Shown here: piece by piece, positions 11,701-19,700 of the stretch
Layout of the letters: every line of letters starts with the position of its first letter
Position numbering within the stretch: the first letter of the stretch is position 1
Assembly (NCBI RefSeq): GCF_007750855.1
Contig: NZ_CP036291.1
Coordinates: 3,534,001-3,598,000, forward strand
Direction of reading: 5' to 3'
Length of the DNA: 64,000 bases
DNA from: Pirellulimonas nuda
GTDB taxonomy: Bacteria > Planctomycetota > Planctomycetia > Pirellulales > Lacipirellulaceae
Translations under genes and position numbers: made by a program
Notes under the pieces: model-generated
What the model saw: the letters and a program-made list of their open reading frames with translations, nothing else
Databases searched by the model: none
Told to the model about the DNA's origin: nothing

Positions 11701-12130
11701 GATCGGCGCGGTTGAGGCGCGGATTTTCCAGCAAGCAACCCTGTTCATGCTCACCCGCCCAGACGCCACCCTGTCACACTACACAACGGCGCTCCGCTGG
11801 GCCGAATCGGCCGTTGCCAGCGCGCCGCACCACCCTCGAGGCCAGATCCTGCTGGCCTGGGCGAAGCAGGCCACCGGGGGCCCGCTCGATCAAGCGTCGA
11901 TCATCGGCGGCAGCCCACTGGAGACCGCCAGCAAAGGCTACTTGAATTCCTTGCGGCTGGCGGTGTCTCACCCATCCGATGCACTTCGGGCCCAGAGTGA
12001 AGCCCGTGTCGCTGCTGAGGCCATCCCCGGTGACTGGCTGCTGTCGCCGCTAGCGAAGATGGTCGATGCCCGCCTAGCAGCAACCGCCGACCCACCCCCA
12101 ACAAACAGTCAAGAATCGCCCCACGAGTGA
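8759..12130 (+). CDS. Membrane Ser/Thr protein kinase with C-terminal TPR-like region
   Basis: The 1,123-aa product has a Hanks-type kinase domain at about residues 138-435: a glycine-rich loop (AAGGLGEV), the VALKEL lysine K168, HRDLKPDN with catalytic D275, and a SPEQ segment. The metal-binding DFG is DWG (293-295). A hydrophobic segment near 463-482 is probably a single membrane helix, followed by a long Ala-rich, TPR-like alpha-helical region to the end. The N-terminal 110 residues (PPDVEQLLYAVLAVQLGLV...) form a helical domain that reappears as a small fragment at 14626-14766. The start is a GTG at 8759, with no strong ribosome site seen. It likely phosphorylates Ser/Thr of partner proteins, possibly gated by the TPR region; the substrate is unknown. 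Confidence 0.93.
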   Translation: MPAELPPDVEQLLYAVLAVQLGLVAPETLRQLTSQDETDSDQTLGQRLVQSGSLRADEHDLLTEIASVAHLRAGASLDRVLASCPTLGSLKIALNESQGGSDRESAPTVLFEQSDHDTSVVSGERGGGLVRQTAAGERFVKLKPHAAGGLGEVSVARDEQVRREVALKELQEKYADDPEKRRRFLVEGEITGALEHPGVVPVYALGVDPLGRPFYAMRFIRGESLRGAAKTLARGWPRSSRFDRGNLDFRRLLTRFVEVCNAVQYAHSRGVLHRDLKPDNVMLGKHGETYVVDWGMARIMSEPEETLAPVSEQKVRATYSGDSATQMGSVMGTLEFMSPEQAAGDIAALGPPADVFSLGATLYYLLTEKAPIRGETINEKLRRAQAAEFTPARELAREIPPPLAAVCDRAMARRPADRYPSARALADDVEAWLADAPLIAHADSPTERASRFLRRHWKWVTPVVVGTLAAALIAGLASIAIDAARREAVRLAESESAARRLAEQRLGVARDSVDAWLTGASETMRYFPSAVQARRTMLQQAAEAYRGFAAESGDDAGIALERGRSLIRLGSIYRTLRENAAAADSFTEAVEALAAVDRSSEVGHAAQIETARAEGLLASVQAEAGDWVAASSTFQGAIARITAQTRDSTDGDRQALLAECEILASFGAAAALTGDMKEATKRLNAARDAALSLSAEGAGDLRPRELLAAAELNLGQIELLEGDAPVAERRFREALAFFQAARIIDPRQLRYGQSAADASLYLAAARRRLGDLAGEADASQQAIDAYLALLAQQPGSPVLEERLMLARIDLGQLRLDLADPDGAEAALAMASETSELLLGSGARGPQVLEARAAVLDAMAELRLLKGEHQAALESAEAATAVLSALIDSLPDTPQYRLRLAVSLGNAARALEIQADLEGARKRLTTALDLLAPLCVGPDRSADAISVSAAMNGRLATLLAGEEPASSAERLEDAQQQWSEAVIGAVEARIFQQATLFMLTRPDATLSHYTTALRWAESAVASAPHHPRGQILLAWAKQATGGPLDQASIIGGSPLETASKGYLNSLRLAVSHPSDALRAQSEARVAAEAIPGDWLLSPLAKMVDARLAATADPPPTNSQESPHE

Positions 12131-12235
12131 CTCCAGCTCATCCGCCTTGCTGGCGGCGCCGATGGTAACGATTAGGCAGAGTTTTCCGGACTGGGGCGGC
12201 GATCACTACCGTCGTGTTGTTTTGCTGGGGGGACG

Positions 12236-14557
12236 ATGGGAGCGGGGCGTTTCATATCGCTGGTGCTGCCGATCTTTGTGCTGGCGTCGGTGAATGCGGC
12301 ATCTGGGCACGACGGCTACGCGTCCTATGGCGACGTTGTGTGGGCGAGCGATCGCGCCGAGCAGGCGCAGTTCCAGGCGCCGCTTCTGCCGCAGGCCGAC
12401 CTGGGCATCGTCCCGCAGGCGCCGCAAGCATCGTCTGCTCAGCTCCGCTTAGCGTCGGTCGAGGGGCTGACCCCGCTCGGGGTCAATTTTGCGACCGCCG
12501 GCGACGCCAAGTTCCGCGGCGCTACCGACGCCGGCGACCTCCTCGGGCTCGCCCCAGGCGTCGTGAACCTGGGCGTTCAGCACCGCAACCCCATTGTGAC
12601 CGATCCCCGCGTGCGTGGCAGCCGCGTGGGCGCTTTGGCCGCCTCGGGTTCCTACTGGGTGCCGGCCCGGATCGATCTCGACACGGCCGTCAGCAAGATC
12701 GACTCCCGCTGGATCGACGATGTGCTGGTGGTCGCGGGCCCCTACTCCGCGCTCCACGGGCCGGGGTTTGAGTTTGTGGACATCGAGCTGGCCAAGGCGC
12801 CGCGCTACAGCGGCGGCTACGAGTCGCACGGCGTCACGGGACTCGACTACAAGGCCAACGGCCAGCAGTGGCACGGACGGCAGGCGTTTGAGGGGGGGTC
12901 CGACGTGTGGGGATTCCGGGTTGGCTACAACCACCGCACCGGCAGCGACTACACCACCGGCAATGGCGAGCAGGTCGCGGCCAGCTACAACGCGCGAAGC
13001 TGGAACGTGGCCCTCGGCGCGAATCTGACGGAGAGCACGACGGTGGACCTCCACCTGCTGAGGCTCGATCAGACGGACGTCGAGCTCCCCGGCCAGGCCT
13101 TCGACATCAGCTATTTGGTGACCGATGGGTACGAAGTGGGGCTGGTGCTGGAAGATCGGCCGCGGGCCGATCGGCTGCTGGTCGAAGCGTGGTACAACCG
13201 CACGCGTTTCGACGGCAACGCACAGAACCCGAGCAAACGCGCCCAGTTCCCCTACCTCGATTTCATCGAGTTCGTGGGCTTCACGAACGTCGACTCGATG
13301 TCGACCGGCTACCGGGCCGCCGGTGTTTGGGACGGTGAAGAGGGCGAGACGCTGACGCTCGGCGCCGATCTACGCTACATCCGGCAGGAGCTCAACGAGA
13401 TCACCAGCGGTCAGCAGGGGTTCTTCGCGTGGGACGACGCCAATTCCCCGATCCCCCGCAGCGATTCGGCTAACCCCGGTTTGTTCGCCGAATACGCGGC
13501 GCATAGCGAATCAGGGACCCGCGTGAAGCTCGGAGGGCGGCTCGACTTGGTCGCGATGGATGTGCTGGCCGACGCGGCGTCGCTGGCCAACGTCGGCATC
13601 GTGCAGACCTCGGCCGCTGCGATCCTCGGCACGTCTGATTTTGACCAAGACGAGCTGCTCGGCCTGTGCTACCTGGCCGTCGATCAAGAACTGGGGGATG
13701 GCTTCTGGGTCGGCTCAAGCGTCGGCTACGCCGAGCGGGCGCCCAACCTCACCGAGCGGTACGCGATCGAGCCCTTCATGTTCTTGCTGCAGAACGGCCT
13801 CAACACGGTCACGGGCAATCCGTTGCTCGATAAGGAGCGGCGTCTCCAGGTGGATCTCCGCGCCTCCAAGCAGGCCGAGTTCGTTCGCGGCGACGTGACG
13901 CTGTTCCACGCCTGGGCGTGGGACTACATCACCTTCCAGGCGTTATCTACGGTGACCGGCCCGCCGCAGGGCGATATCCAGCAGGTCAACCTCAACTACG
14001 TCAATACCAAGCTGGCGACGCTGTGGGGCGCCGAGGCGCGGGGCGAGTGTGACCTCACCGGCACCTGCACGGGGTTCTCGACCCTGCGGTATGTCGAGGG
14101 GACCGACCAAAACCGCGACGGCTCGTACGCCACCCGCCAAGCCACCGCGACCACCCCATCGGAGAACTTTGCGGGGCTTTCGCGTGGTTTCTTTAGCGGG
14201 CTGACGGGTGACGACAACGAGCCGCTCCCCGGCATCCTGCCCTTTGAAAGCCGGATCGGGCTGCGGCTGCACGAGGCCGATCCCGCCCCCTGGTGGCTGG
14301 TGGAGGTCTCTGCGCGGTTGGTGGATGCTCAACACCGTGTGGCGCGGAGCCTGCTTGAATCGACGACGCCCGCGTTCGTGACGTTCGACCTGCGTAGTTC
14401 TTGGCGGCCGCGAGAGCGCGTCGTGCTGGTCGCCGGCGTCGAGAACTTCACCGACCGCAACTACCGCGAGGCGCTCGACTTTCGATCGACCGGCGGCGGG
14501 CCTAGCGTATTCCGCCCGGGGGTGACGGCGTACGTCGGGGGCGAGCTTGCCTACTGA
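12236..14557 (+). CDS. TonB-dependent receptor-like outer-membrane protein
   Basis: The 773-aa protein begins with a signal peptide (about residues 1-24, cleavage after VNAASG). A plug-like domain follows, with DLLGLAPGV near residue 103, VRGSRVG near 125 and GPYSALHGPG near 170. The remainder has alternating beta-barrel character and ends in an aromatic residue (GGELAY), as expected of outer-membrane barrels. The C-terminal VAGVENFTDRNYREALDF segment is typical of TonB-dependent receptors. I see no clear TonB box. The substrate cannot be told from the sequence, and no siderophore or cobalamin genes are adjacent. It lies 105 bp downstream of the kinase gene on the same strand, so co-transcription is possible. 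Confidence 0.85.
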   Translation: MGAGRFISLVLPIFVLASVNAASGHDGYASYGDVVWASDRAEQAQFQAPLLPQADLGIVPQAPQASSAQLRLASVEGLTPLGVNFATAGDAKFRGATDAGDLLGLAPGVVNLGVQHRNPIVTDPRVRGSRVGALAASGSYWVPARIDLDTAVSKIDSRWIDDVLVVAGPYSALHGPGFEFVDIELAKAPRYSGGYESHGVTGLDYKANGQQWHGRQAFEGGSDVWGFRVGYNHRTGSDYTTGNGEQVAASYNARSWNVALGANLTESTTVDLHLLRLDQTDVELPGQAFDISYLVTDGYEVGLVLEDRPRADRLLVEAWYNRTRFDGNAQNPSKRAQFPYLDFIEFVGFTNVDSMSTGYRAAGVWDGEEGETLTLGADLRYIRQELNEITSGQQGFFAWDDANSPIPRSDSANPGLFAEYAAHSESGTRVKLGGRLDLVAMDVLADAASLANVGIVQTSAAAILGTSDFDQDELLGLCYLAVDQELGDGFWVGSSVGYAERAPNLTERYAIEPFMFLLQNGLNTVTGNPLLDKERRLQVDLRASKQAEFVRGDVTLFHAWAWDYITFQALSTVTGPPQGDIQQVNLNYVNTKLATLWGAEARGECDLTGTCTGFSTLRYVEGTDQNRDGSYATRQATATTPSENFAGLSRGFFSGLTGDDNEPLPGILPFESRIGLRLHEADPAPWWLVEVSARLVDAQHRVARSLLESTTPAFVTFDLRSSWRPRERVVLVAGVENFTDRNYREALDFRSTGGGPSVFRPGVTAYVGGELAY

Positions 14558-14625
14558 TTTGGGACTGACTGCGCGCGCGTTGTAGTTGGGTAGCGACGTG
14601 AAGAATCGATCACGGATAGCGCCAA

Positions 14626-14766
14626 CTATTCTGCGACCGCACGAAGGGTAAGCAGAGCAGCTCCTTCGCTAGCCCGCTCGATCGCCCCGATATCGACTAG
14701 GCCGAGCTGAATGGCGAGCGCTGCGTCCAGTAGTGCTTGGGATTCGGGCGGTGATTGCGTAGGCAC
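14626..14766 (-). pseudogene. 46-codon fragment resembling the kinase N-terminal domain
   Basis: A GTG-started frame encodes 46 residues, including LLDAALAIQLGLV. This matches the N-terminal segment LLYAVLAVQLGLV of the kinase encoded at 8759. It stops at TAG without any kinase domain. It is either a stranded gene fragment or a stand-alone copy of this helical domain. Similarity was judged by eye. Confidence 0.4.
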
Positions 14767-14787
14767 GGTTCGGCGGGTGATGTTCCG

Positions 14788-15294
14788 TTAGCGGCGAAGT
14801 GCGTACTGCAAGCTGGCTTCGAGCTTCCCAGCGCGGCGTCGCACCGGCTCCCAGCCGTCGAAGGGGTTATCGAGCAGTTGATGGACCGGGCGCGGTGTTG
14901 GGTGTTGCGTGTTGCGTGTTGCGTGTTGCGTTCGCTCTTGGGACGCTGGGCCAGGGCGAGCACGAGGTTGGGGTCGATGTCGGGTAGGACGTACGCCGCT
15001 GCACGGCGTGCGGGGCGATCGCGCGTGGGGGCGACGAGCGGCGGGCACGCCGCCCGCCAGCGAGGCGAGGCTCGCGGAATGATCGAGGGCGCCCGTGACC
15101 CCGCCGTCCGCGGTGATGATCGTGACGCTGTCGCTGACCTTGGCGTCCAACCAAGCGGCCTGCTCGTCCGGCGCCCCCGCCGACTGCGACCCCCTTGAAG
15201 CGATTGCCATGGCCGCCTGGCCCAAGGCCCTGCTGGACCCAAACCTCCTCAGCGGGGCCCGCGCCCCTCCCGACCTCGATCGCGCTCGTCGCAA
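14788..15294 (-). CDS. Doubtful hypothetical protein interrupted by heptamer repeats
   Basis: The frame is open for 168 codons just downstream of the sigma-factor gene, on the same strand. Two stretches look protein-like (SDSVTIITADGGVTGALDHS and NPFDGWEPVRRRAGKLEAS), but between them the frame crosses the gcaacac heptamer array at 14895-14929, giving a low-complexity NTQHATR segment. No family is recognised. The true start may be the internal ATG of MAIASRGSQS. It could be a decayed gene. Confidence 0.25.
   Translation of the reverse strand: MRRARSRSGGARAPLRRFGSSRALGQAAMAIASRGSQSAGAPDEQAAWLDAKVSDSVTIITADGGVTGALDHSASLASLAGGVPAARRPHARSPRTPCSGVRPTRHRPQPRARPGPASQERTQHATRNTQHPTPRPVHQLLDNPFDGWEPVRRRAGKLEASLQYALRR
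14895..14929. repeat. Heptamer tandem repeat (GTGTTGC, 5 units)
   Basis: There are five consecutive 7-bp units, the first with one mismatch (GTGTTGG) and four exact GTGTTGC. The array lies in a poorly coding stretch between the TonB-receptor-like gene and the sigma-factor gene. Confidence 0.9.
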
Positions 15295-15303
15295 CGAGAA
15301 AGT

Positions 15304-15909
15304 TTACACGTCGACCAGCACTTCCCGGAGCGATCGGAGCCCGCGTCTGAGCAGGCCCGCTACGGCGGCCGGGGTGCGGTCCATGGCGACCACGATCTCG
15401 TCCAGGCTCGCCCCCTGCAGGTGCCGGAGGGTGACCGCGGTTCGCTGCGCCTCAGGGAGCCGGCCGACCGCCGCCTGCAGCCGCACCGCTGCCTCGGCCC
15501 GCAGCACGGTGCGGCTGGCGGTGGCGTGGCGTCCGCGTCCGGGGGTCAGCCACGCGAGCTGGGTCTCCCCGGGGGTCGGCTCGCAGTGCTGCTCACGCCG
15601 GTGGTCCCGCTTCGCCGCCCGGTTAGCGCGGGCCGCGTTCAAGACGTTCCGCTCCAAGATCCGGGTGAGCCACGCCCGCAGCTCCGGCTCGGTCCCCCCC
15701 CGGAACTCACCGATCGAGCGGTACGCCTCCAGCTCGGTCTTCTGGACGACGTCCGAGGGGGCCTCGCGGCGACGCAACGCGCCGCCCACCTTGCGGTCCG
15801 CGAGCCGAACCAGCTCGGGGTGAAACCGACGCAGCAGCTGGTCGATCGCGTGCTCGTCTCCCCCCTTAGCGGCGGCGATCGCTTGCTCGAGCTGGGCGTC
15901 GGGATCCAT
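15304..15909 (-). CDS. ECF-type RNA polymerase sigma factor, planctomycete type
   Basis: The 201-aa protein shows sigma region 2 (LLRRFHPELVRLADRKVGGALRRREAPSDVVQ; residues about 25-56, then ...AYRSIGEFRG) and sigma region 4 (LPEAQRTAVTLRHLQGASLDEIVVAMDRTPAAVAGLLRRGLRSLRE; about 145-192). The DVVQ-TxxxAY and RTxxAVxGLLxRGL signatures match the planctomycete sigma-70-like ECF group. I chose the ATG at 15909 (MDPDAQLEQ) because the open frame upstream to 16059 is low-complexity Arg/Gly-rich. It directs RNA polymerase to a specific regulon; in such genomes these often sit near kinases and PEP-CTERM genes, as here. No anti-sigma gene is adjacent. Confidence 0.9.
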   Translation of the reverse strand: MDPDAQLEQAIAAAKGGDEHAIDQLLRRFHPELVRLADRKVGGALRRREAPSDVVQKTELEAYRSIGEFRGGTEPELRAWLTRILERNVLNAARANRAAKRDHRREQHCEPTPGETQLAWLTPGRGRHATASRTVLRAEAAVRLQAAVGRLPEAQRTAVTLRHLQGASLDEIVVAMDRTPAAVAGLLRRGLRSLREVLVDV

Positions 15910-16716
15910 AAGCGGGAACGGTTCGCAGCGCCTGACATGTTGGGGGGCCGATCCCCCATTCTGTCCGGCGCGGGTGGCGGCGGCAATCGTCTCGCCCGAC
16001 CGCCCCCTCCCCGAGCCGACGAGTCCGCGGCGAATTTTCGGGTTTCTTGCGGTCCCCACGCGCCGGGATGGCGCCCAGCAGGTAGAGCAAGACGCGACGC
16101 CCCGCAGAGGACGTCGACCCGATCAGGCCGCCCCGGCCCGCGCGGAACGCGACCGGCCGGCCGACCCGGGTCCTTCTCCGACAAGCCCCCCCACACCGAG
16201 CAAGGCCATGAATCATTCGCACACCACGCACCCTCTCCCGCCAGCTCTCTACCACGGCCCGCTGGCCACCGTTGGAGGCGTCTCCCCAAAAAGGCCCGCC
16301 TCGGAGGAGGGCGCCCGGGTCGGGGCAGCGGCCGCCGCGTCGGACCCATCTGCCGCTCGCCGACCGCACGCGATCGAGCGGCAGATGGGTCGCGCCTGCC
16401 GAAAAACGCTCCTCCGCGCCGCATGGACCTGCCTCCAGTTGACGGTTTTGCTGCCGCTGATGCCGGTCATCCTGTTGGCTTGGCTCTGCTACTTCGCGAC
16501 CCGTGGGGGGGAAACCGACCCTTTGCAGAACGACGTCTCGCCGGCCGAGGCGGGCCGCGAGCGGTTCGAGCCCCCGCAGGTGGGCGTGCTCTGAGGAGGG
16601 CGACCCGGCCGCGGGCTGCCCCTCGCCGGTCTCCGGCCGGTCCTCCGCGGCCCGCGGCGTCGCCCAACCGGGCCCGCGGCCGATCCTCGGTTTTCCGTGT
16701 TTTCGGCGGGCGGCTG
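15910..16716. other. Long leader/intergenic stretch without a convincing gene
   Basis: About 800 bp between the divergent sigma-factor and PEP-CTERM genes. A possible short plus-strand frame at 16208-16594 (129 codons from MNHSHTTHPLPP) contains a hydrophobic stretch (LQLTVLLPLMPVILLAWLCYFATRGG) and could encode a small membrane protein, but I cannot decide between coding and non-coding. Confidence 0.3.
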
Positions 16717-16719
16717 GTG

Positions 16720-16731
16720 TTACTATGCGTA
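16720..16731 (+). promoter_or_regulatory. Possible extended -10 promoter element (TGTTACTATG)
   Basis: TACTAT preceded by TG lies about 50 bp before the start of the 16777 gene. The same TACTAT element with upstream TG precedes both NHL/PEP-CTERM genes (46948 and its duplicate near 60551). I found no convincing -35 box. Confidence 0.35.
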
Positions 16732-16776
16732 GCACCGATACGCCCCTTCCCACCACGCAACGCCGACGCCGCAACG

Positions 16777-19700
16777 ATGCGCCACGCAAACACCGCTAGG
16801 CTTGGGGTGAGCGTGCGGGACCAGACGACCGGACCGGTGCTGGGCCTGCTGCTGCTCGTGCTCTTGGCTGCACCGACCCCTGCCGAACCGGCCCGGTTCT
16901 GGATCGCCACGTCGGCCGAGGCGCCCGCCGGCCCCGGGTCGCCCTCCGTGCCGGCCCCCTGGGGGGCGCCGCGGCTGTTCTACCTCTGGGCGCAGCCCGC
17001 GACCGTCGCCGAAGGTGCGTACGATCCGCTCCAGAACCCGTTCGACGTGCTGCAGCGTTTCTCGCTCAACCTAGTCGCCCCCGACCCCGAAGTGATTTTC
17101 ACGCAAGCTTCGATCACGGTTCACAACCCGCAGATCGGCCCGAACGCGCGCCGCTTCGAGTTCGTCAACGACGCGGGAACCGGGCTGGCGCTGACCACCC
17201 CGCAGCGGCGGCTGGCGGGAGACGCCTACCCGCTCCAAGGGGCGCAGGGCTACTCGATCTTCAGCAACGACACGATCGACATCGGGCCGCTGTGCGACCC
17301 GGGGGACGGTCTCTGCACACCGTCCCTGGGGGGCGCCCCGGCCTGGCTCATCGCCACCCTCAGCCTCCAGCTTGAACCCGGTTCGCCCGACGCGGCGCTG
17401 TTCCTGCAAATCGGCGAGCTGGGGATGAACCACCTCGGGGCGGGCTCGGCGCAGACGATGGTGGTGTTTGGGGACGGGGCCGGTCCGGTCTACCGGGCCG
17501 GGCCCGCCGGCGCCAGCGACCGCGGCGTCACGCTCCCGGGCGACACCCCCGACCTGCTGCTCCGCACAACGCCGGCGCCGGGGGACTACAACCTAGACGG
17601 GTTCGTCGACGCGGCCGACTACTCGGTGTGGCGCGACTCCCTCACGCAGGCCGGGGCGGGCCTGGCCGCCGACGGCGACGGAAGCGGCGTGATCGACGCC
17701 GGCGACTACGACGTCTGGCGGGACAACTTCGGCGTGCCGGCCGGCGCCACGCTCGCGAGACCCGTTCCCGAACCGGCCGCCGGGCTGCTGCTCGCCCTGG
17801 CCGTGGCGTACCTCTGCGTCTCGCGGCGGTCGCGCCACCGCGGAGCGTGGTGTGGCCCCGTAGTCCTCTCGGCCCTGACGCTGCTGCCGCCGGCGCCGGC
17901 CGACGCGGCGCAGATCGTCGCGCGGTGGACCGGCCCGAGCGGCGGCGTCTGGTCCAACCCGGGGAACTGGGACGCCAACCAAACCCCGGCAAACGGCGTC
18001 GACACCTACGCCGTCGTGATCCCGACTGATCTGACCGTGAATCTGGACGTTGGCGTGCCAAGCCCGGTCGAGATCGACGCGTTGAATCTGGCCGGCAACG
18101 CGAATCTCTCCATCGCCGCGGGCCAGAAGTTGTCGGTGCTGGGGGGCACGCTGCTCGAGGGGACGCTCGCGCTCAACGGCGGAGGCGCCGAATTCAACGC
18201 GTTGGGGGGCGGGGTCGGCTTTGGGAGCAACGCACGGGTCAGCGTTGTGGGGGGGGCAACCGCCTCGCTCAGCGCCACGGGCTACGCGCTGGTGACCAAC
18301 CCTGGCAGCGCCACGCTGCTCTCGGCGGCGGGCGCCGGCTCGCGGCTGGGGCTGCCGTCGTTGGGGTCGATCACGTCAATCGCCACCAGCGGGACGCAGA
18401 CCATCGAGGCCGCCGGCGGGGGCGTGCTCGACCTCTCGGGGGTCACCACCATCCAGAAGAACAACGGTGGGACCCTGAGGTTCCGCGTCGCGGGCGCCGG
18501 CAGCAGCCTCGACCTCAGCGCCCTGCAGTCGATCAGCGGCAGCACGCTGATGGACGTCTCGGGGAGCGGGCTGCTCACCCTCGCCGGCCTCAGCGAGACG
18601 ACCGGGATGAGCGTCGCGGTCGACGGCGGCAGCACCCTCAACCTGCCGGCGCTCGCCGCCTACCGGTACGCGAGCATGACGGTCGCCGCGGGGGGGACCG
18701 TCAACGCCCCGGGGGTCACCGACATCACCGGAGCCCAGCTCAGCCTCACGCCGCAGACCTCCGTCAACCTCGGCACGCTGGCGGTGATCGACGACGCCCG
18801 CATCGCGGTCAGCGGCGGCCGGGTGTTCAACCAAGTGAGCGCCACGGGCTACGCGCTGGTGACCAACCCGGGCAGCGCTACGCTGCTCTCGGCGTCCGGC
18901 GCCGGCTCGCGGCTGGGGCTGCCGTCGCTGGATTCGATCACGTCGGTCGCCACCAGCGGGACGCAGACCATCGAGGCCGCCGGCGGGGGCGTGCTCGACC
19001 TCTCGGGGGTCACCACCATCCAGAAGAACAACGGCGGGACCCTGAAATTCCGCGTCGCGGGCGCCGGCAGCAGCCTCGACCTCAGCGCCCTGCAGTCGAT
19101 CAGCGGCAGCACGCTGATGGACGTCTCGGGGAGCGGGCTGCTCACCCTCGCCGGCCTCAGCGAGACGACCGGGATGAGCGTTGCGGTCGACGGCGGCAGC
19201 ACCCTCAACCTGCCGGCGCTCGCCGCCTACCGGTACGCGAGCATGACGGTCGCCGCGGGGGGGACCGTCAACGCCCCGGGGGTCACCGACATCACCGGAG
19301 CCCAGCTCAGCCTCACGCCGCAGACCTCCGTCAACCTCGGCACGCTGGCGGTGATCGACGACGCCCGCATCGCGGTCAGCGGCGGCCGGGTGTTCAACCA
19401 AGTGAGCGCCACGGGCTACGCGCTGGTGACCAACCCGGGCAGCGCTACGCTGCTCTCGGCGTCCGGCGCCGGCTCGCGGCTGGGGCTGCCGTCGCTGGAT
19501 TCGATCACGTCGGTCGCCACTAGCGGGACGCAGACCATCGAGGCCGCCGGCGGGGGCGTGCTCGACCTCTCGGGGGTCACCACCATCCAGAAGAACAACG
19601 GCGGGACCCTGAGGTTCCGCGTCGCGGGCGCCGGCAGCAGCCTCGACCTCAGCGCCCTGCAGTCGATCAGCGGCAGCACGCTGATGGACGTCTCGGGGAG

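Noticed and set aside
14788-15242. NTQHATR-repeat protein on the minus strand as a firm gene
   Set aside because: The repeated residues come only from the heptamer array; coding support on both sides is weak, so it is listed only as doubtful.
15421-16776. Upstream extension of the PEP-CTERM frame by 452 codons
   Set aside because: It runs antisense to the sigma-factor gene, is Arg/Pro-rich and lacks a signal peptide; the ATG at 16777 starts a proper signal peptide.
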